Shown: one piece after another, positions 61,836-64,000 of the stretch
Position numbering within the stretch: position 1 is the stretch's first letter
Layout: each line of letters starts with the position of its first letter
Program-made: the position numbers and the translations under genes
The notes under the pieces: model-generated
Seen by the model: only the letters and a program-made list of their open reading frames with translations
Databases searched by the model: none
Told to the model about the DNA's origin: nothing
NCBI RefSeq assembly: GCF_019711615.1
Contig: NZ_JAIGNS010000001.1
Location: 930,001-994,000, forward strand
Direction: 5' to 3'
Origin: Qipengyuania intermedia
GTDB taxonomy: Bacteria > Pseudomonadota > Alphaproteobacteria > Sphingomonadales > Sphingomonadaceae
DNA: 64,000 bases

Positions 61836-61860
61836 GATCTGATCTCTGTAGGTTTCGGTG

Positions 61861-62127
61861 TTACCGGACCCGGCCACGCTGGACGAGGTTGGCGATGCCG
61901 AGCAATACGACTGCGCCGACAATTGCAATGATGAGGCCGGTCAGCGAGAATTCCTGGACGCTTCCCTGGACGCCGAGCAGCGGGCCGGCGATCAGGTTAC
62001 CAAGGACCGAGCCTACGCAGCCGACGACGATGTTCCAGAAAATGCCCATCGAGGCATCACGGTTCATGACGAGGCTTGCGAGCCAGCCGGCAATACCACC
62101 GACGATAAGTGCGATAATCCAACCCAT
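61861..62127 (-). CDS. GlsB/YeaQ/YmgE-family stress-response membrane protein
   Basis: 88 residues from the ATG at 62125-62127 with a near-perfect AGGAGGAA site. Three glycine-rich membrane helices (IIALIVGGIAGWLASLVM; IVVGCVGSVLGNLIAGPLLG; LIIAIVGAVVLLGIANLV) match the family. Homologues are induced by general stress regulators. An EcfG-like promoter lies upstream and a terminator downstream, so this is a single-gene unit. Confidence 0.92.
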   Translation of the reverse strand: MGWIIALIVGGIAGWLASLVMNRDASMGIFWNIVVGCVGSVLGNLIAGPLLGVQGSVQEFSLTGLIIAIVGAVVLLGIANLVQRGRVR

Positions 62128-62221
62128 TGAACTTCCTCCTGTTATTTGCCGTCGCCCTCCCCTCGAAAGAGGCAAAATGACGGAAGAACCCCACACCGCA
62201 TGGCGGAGCGGGGATAGTCGG

Positions 62222-62248
62222 AAAGCGAATGGATTCAGGTTTGGTTCC
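62222..62248 (-). promoter_or_regulatory. EcfG-like stress promoter of the GlsB-family gene
   Basis: On the minus strand GGAAC (62244-62248), 16 bases, then CGCTTT (62222-62227): one base from the GGAAC-N16-CGTT consensus of alphaproteobacterial EcfG sigma factors. It leaves a leader of roughly 90 nt before the ATG at 62127. Confidence 0.5.
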
Positions 62249-62263
62249 CGCTGCCGGAACCGC

Positions 62264-62563
62264 TCAGTACTTGAACTGGCGCTCGTAGAGATCGCGATAG
62301 TGCTGGATGCGGGTGACGCGCAGGCCCTGCATGCCGGAGCGATCGACCGCCCGCTGCCAGGATGCGAATTCTTCCAGCGTAAGCCCGTAACGCTCCAACA
62401 CCTCGTCGATGGTCAGCAGACCGCCGTTGACGGCAGCTACGACCTCGGCCTTGCGACGCACGACCCAGCGCTTCGTCTTGGGCGACGGAAGGTCCTTCAA
62501 GGTCAGCGGCTCGCCAAGCGGGCCGATTACCTGTGCAGGGCGGATGTCCTGGTTCTCGATCAT
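62264..62563 (-). CDS. sciP: CtrA inhibitor SciP (DUF1153)
   Basis: 99 residues. IGPLGEPLTLKDLPSPKTKR, WVVRRKAEVVAAVNGGLLTI, DEVLERYGLTLEEFASWQRA and GLRVTRIQHYRDL reproduce the Caulobacter SciP helix-turn-helix almost end to end. In Caulobacter SciP binds CtrA at promoters and blocks transcription in G1. Here it lies directly downstream of another small gene whose stop touches its start region. A lone TTAACC (a CtrA half-site, minus strand, 62650-62655) is about 90 bases upstream. Confidence 0.92.
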   Translation of the reverse strand: MIENQDIRPAQVIGPLGEPLTLKDLPSPKTKRWVVRRKAEVVAAVNGGLLTIDEVLERYGLTLEEFASWQRAVDRSGMQGLRVTRIQHYRDLYERQFKY

Positions 62564-62857
62564 CTATTTCTCTTTGTCGCCATGCACCGCACCATTTGCG
62601 GCTCGAGAAGGGTTTAGCCCGGCTACTTTGCCATGCACTAAATCAGTGTGGTTAATGGCGCTTTTACCATTCTCGCAGTTTTCGCGCCGGACTTCGCCGA
62701 AGGCCTCGAAGCCGCCGACCGAACCCTTGGCGAGTTCGGCCCGCAATTCGCGAGTCGCCTCGAGGCGCGCGACCAGCTCGGTCCAGCGAAACCGCTGCAA
62801 AACCTCGCTTTCACGTCCCTCGACGAAAGCCTTTCTATTGATGTGCCCCTCAAACAT
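62564..62857 (-). CDS. Small conserved hypothetical protein upstream of sciP
   Basis: 97 residues from the ATG at 62855-62857, with AGGA five bases upstream. The N-terminus MFEGHINRKAFVEGRESEVL with QRFRWTELVARLEATRELRA is compact and protein-like; the C-terminal third is low-complexity Asn/His/Gly. I recall similar proteins next to sciP in sphingomonads but know no function. An open frame on the opposite strand (62648-62884) is the weaker candidate. The stop is adjacent to the sciP ATG, so the two are probably one transcript. Confidence 0.65.
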   Translation of the reverse strand: MFEGHINRKAFVEGRESEVLQRFRWTELVARLEATRELRAELAKGSVGGFEAFGEVRRENCENGKSAINHTDLVHGKVAGLNPSRAANGAVHGDKEK

Positions 62858-62962
62858 GCCATCCTGAATAGCGCGCTATGGTAAAGAGACTGTGAAGCAT
62901 CGCCCCCGGCGCAAAACCGTAAATGGTGGAGATGCGGCGCAAGGCCGTGTATGGGGCGCGCC

Positions 62963-64000
62963 ATGCCCGAATCCCGTCTTCTCGAACCGGCCGCTGCGGC
63001 CGATCTTTTCGACCTGCCTCGCCCCGCCAGCGACTGCCGCATCGTCGTGGCGATGTCGGGCGGCGTGGATTCGTCCGTCGTGGCCGCCCTTGCTGCAAAA
63101 AGCGGGGCAGAGGTTATCGGCATAACCCTCCAGCTCTACGATTATGGCGCCGCCACGGGACGCAAGGGAGCATGCTGCGCGGGCGACGACATTGCGGATG
63201 CGCGCGCCGTCGCCGATCGCCTGGGTATTGCGCATTACGTCTACGATCACGAAAGCGCCTTTCGCGAGGACGTGGTCGAGGCATTTGCGGACGAGTATCT
63301 GGCCGGGCGCACGCCGGTGCCGTGCATCCGTTGCAACATGGGCCCCAAGTTCACCGACCTGTTTGCCATGGCTCGCGAGCTCGGCGCGGACTGCCTCGCC
63401 ACCGGACATTACGTCCGCCGCGTCATGGGGCCCGCCGGAAGCGAGCTACACCGCGCAGTGGATCCCGCTCGCGACCAGTCCTATTTCCTATATGCAACGA
63501 CGCAGGACCAGCTGGACTACCTCCGCTTCCCGCTTGGCGGATTGCCGAAAGCGGAAGTGCGCGAGCTGGCCGAAGCGGCCGGCCTGCGCAATGCGGCCAA
63601 GCCCGACAGCCAGGACATCTGCTTCGTGCCCGACGGCGACTACGCCAAGATCGTCAAGAAGATGCGTCCCGAGGGTGCGGCTGCGGGAGATATCGTCCAC
63701 GCGGCGACAGGCGACGTTCTTGGCAAGCATCAGGGCGTCATCCATTATACCGTCGGCCAGCGCCGCGGCCTCGATATCGGCGGCCAGCCGGAACCGCTTT
63801 ATGTCGTGGGCATCGATGCGGAAGCCGCCCGCGTCCTAGTCGGTCCAAAGCGGATGCTCGCCGTGTCGAGCGCGACCGTCATCGAGACGAACCGCATCGG
63901 CCCGGTTCCGGATGCAGGTTTGACGGCCAAGGTGCGCAGCATGGCTAAGCCGGTTCCGGTGACGATCGAAGGACCTTTCGGCGAAGGGACGAGAACGAGG
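62963..64000 (+). CDS. mnmA: tRNA-specific 2-thiouridylase MnmA (3' end cut by window edge)
   Basis: Thiolates wobble U34 of Lys, Glu and Gln tRNAs. The 346 visible codons start [10 protein letters not shown]. The PP-loop SGGVDSS is at 32-38, [10 protein letters not shown] carries C124 (catalytic nucleophile equivalent), [10 protein letters not shown] follows, [13 protein letters not shown] carries C220 (the persulfide cysteine), and [20 protein letters not shown] opens the C-terminal domains. Only the last few residues are missing. Divergent from the small gene next to sciP. Confidence 0.97.
   Translation, partial: MPESRLLEPAAAADLFDLPRPASDCRIVVAMSGGVDSSVVAALAAKSGAEVIGITLQLYDYGAATGRKGACCAGDDIADARAVADRLGIAHYVYDHESAFREDVVEAFADEYLAGRTPVPCIRCNMGPKFTDLFAMARELGADCLATGHYVRRVMGPAGSELHRAVDPARDQSYFLYATTQDQLDYLRFPLGGLPKAEVRELAEAAGLRNAAKPDSQDICFVPDGDYAKIVKKMRPEGAAAGDIVHAATGDVLGKHQGVIHYTVGQRRGLDIGGQPEPLYVVGIDAEAARVLVGPKRMLAVSSATVIETNRIGPVPDAGLTAKVRSMAKPVPVTIEGPFGEGTRTR

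Noticed and set aside
62648-62884. 78-codon plus-strand frame opposite the small gene upstream of sciP
   Set aside because: The minus-strand frame has a ribosome-binding site and a more conserved-looking N-terminus; the plus frame has no upstream signal.
1-64000. Mobile element, prophage, CRISPR array, toxin-antitoxin or defence system
   Set aside because: I looked for transposase, integrase, repeat-spacer and defence-nuclease signatures among all credible genes and found none; the Lhr helicase and the AraC cluster do not form such a system.

Overview
The window is a contiguous, gene-dense stretch of a GC-rich chromosome that looks like core genome of an alphaproteobacterium, most probably Sphingomonadales and close to Erythrobacter/Qipengyuania. 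The evidence is the pairing of a MipZ-type division ATPase with a SciP (DUF1153) CtrA inhibitor, the alphaproteobacterial petABC order, a tonB-exbB-exbD-exbD cluster, a BamF-like (DUF3035) lipoprotein behind lspA, and proteins whose closest resemblance, from memory, is to erythrobacterial ones. I see no phage, insertion sequence, CRISPR array or plasmid feature. Two tRNA genes are present (Gly-TCC and Thr-GGT). pheS (left) and mnmA (right) run off the ends.

Layout. 1-10.2 kb: pheS, two coupled AraC-type regulators, rplT-rpmI, an SDR, hisN, a third AraC-type regulator, prs, glpX, a secreted protein, hom and a thioesterase. 10.2-14.6 kb: a secreted protein and a tonB-exbB-exbD1-exbD2 operon closed by a strong terminator, followed by a separately transcribed third exbD. 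14.6-21.5 kb: an Lhr-type helicase, a DUF2059 protein, the coupled mipZ / J-domain / phosphohexomutase operon, panC and tRNA-Gly. 21.6-31.1 kb: an OmpA lipoprotein coupled to a Na+/H+ antiporter, apt, petABC (cytochrome bc1), pgeF and pepN. 31.1-37.6 kb: an epimerase-like protein, a DMT transporter, threonine aldolase, a small GNAT, two bacterial-PH proteins, an acyl-CoA dehydrogenase and tRNA-Thr. 37.7-46.6 kb: a long co-directional run, gpmA-purE-purK-folA-dipeptidase-ribF-ileS-lspA-bamF-like, mostly joined by 1-8 base overlaps. 46.6-57 kb: a CNNM/CorC protein, a glycine-zipper OmpA lipoprotein, cysQ, sucC, an FkbM methyltransferase, etfBA, two secreted TonB-C-like proteins and a DUF445 protein. 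57-64 kb: an RND efflux pump with adaptor, a GlsB/YeaQ stress protein, sciP, a small conserved protein and mnmA.

Functional links: petABC and etfBA feed the respiratory chain. prs, purE, purK, apt and folA serve nucleotide and one-carbon metabolism. TonB/ExbBD, the secreted TonB-C-like proteins, the OmpA lipoproteins, lspA, the BamF-like protein and the RND pump serve the envelope. mipZ and sciP belong to the alphaproteobacterial division and cell-cycle circuit.

I did not find a clearly new multi-gene system. The strongest unusual signals are: a low-GC, enlarged segment inside the IleS editing domain; an RND permease with about 115 extra residues and two extra predicted membrane helices between its halves; a palindrome placed exactly between the -35 and -10 elements of etfBA; a perfect hairpin overlapping the TTG start of the fkbM-like gene after sucC; a 16-bp palindrome plus a tandem 10-bp repeat upstream of tonB; and three exbD paralogues with different architecture and insulation.
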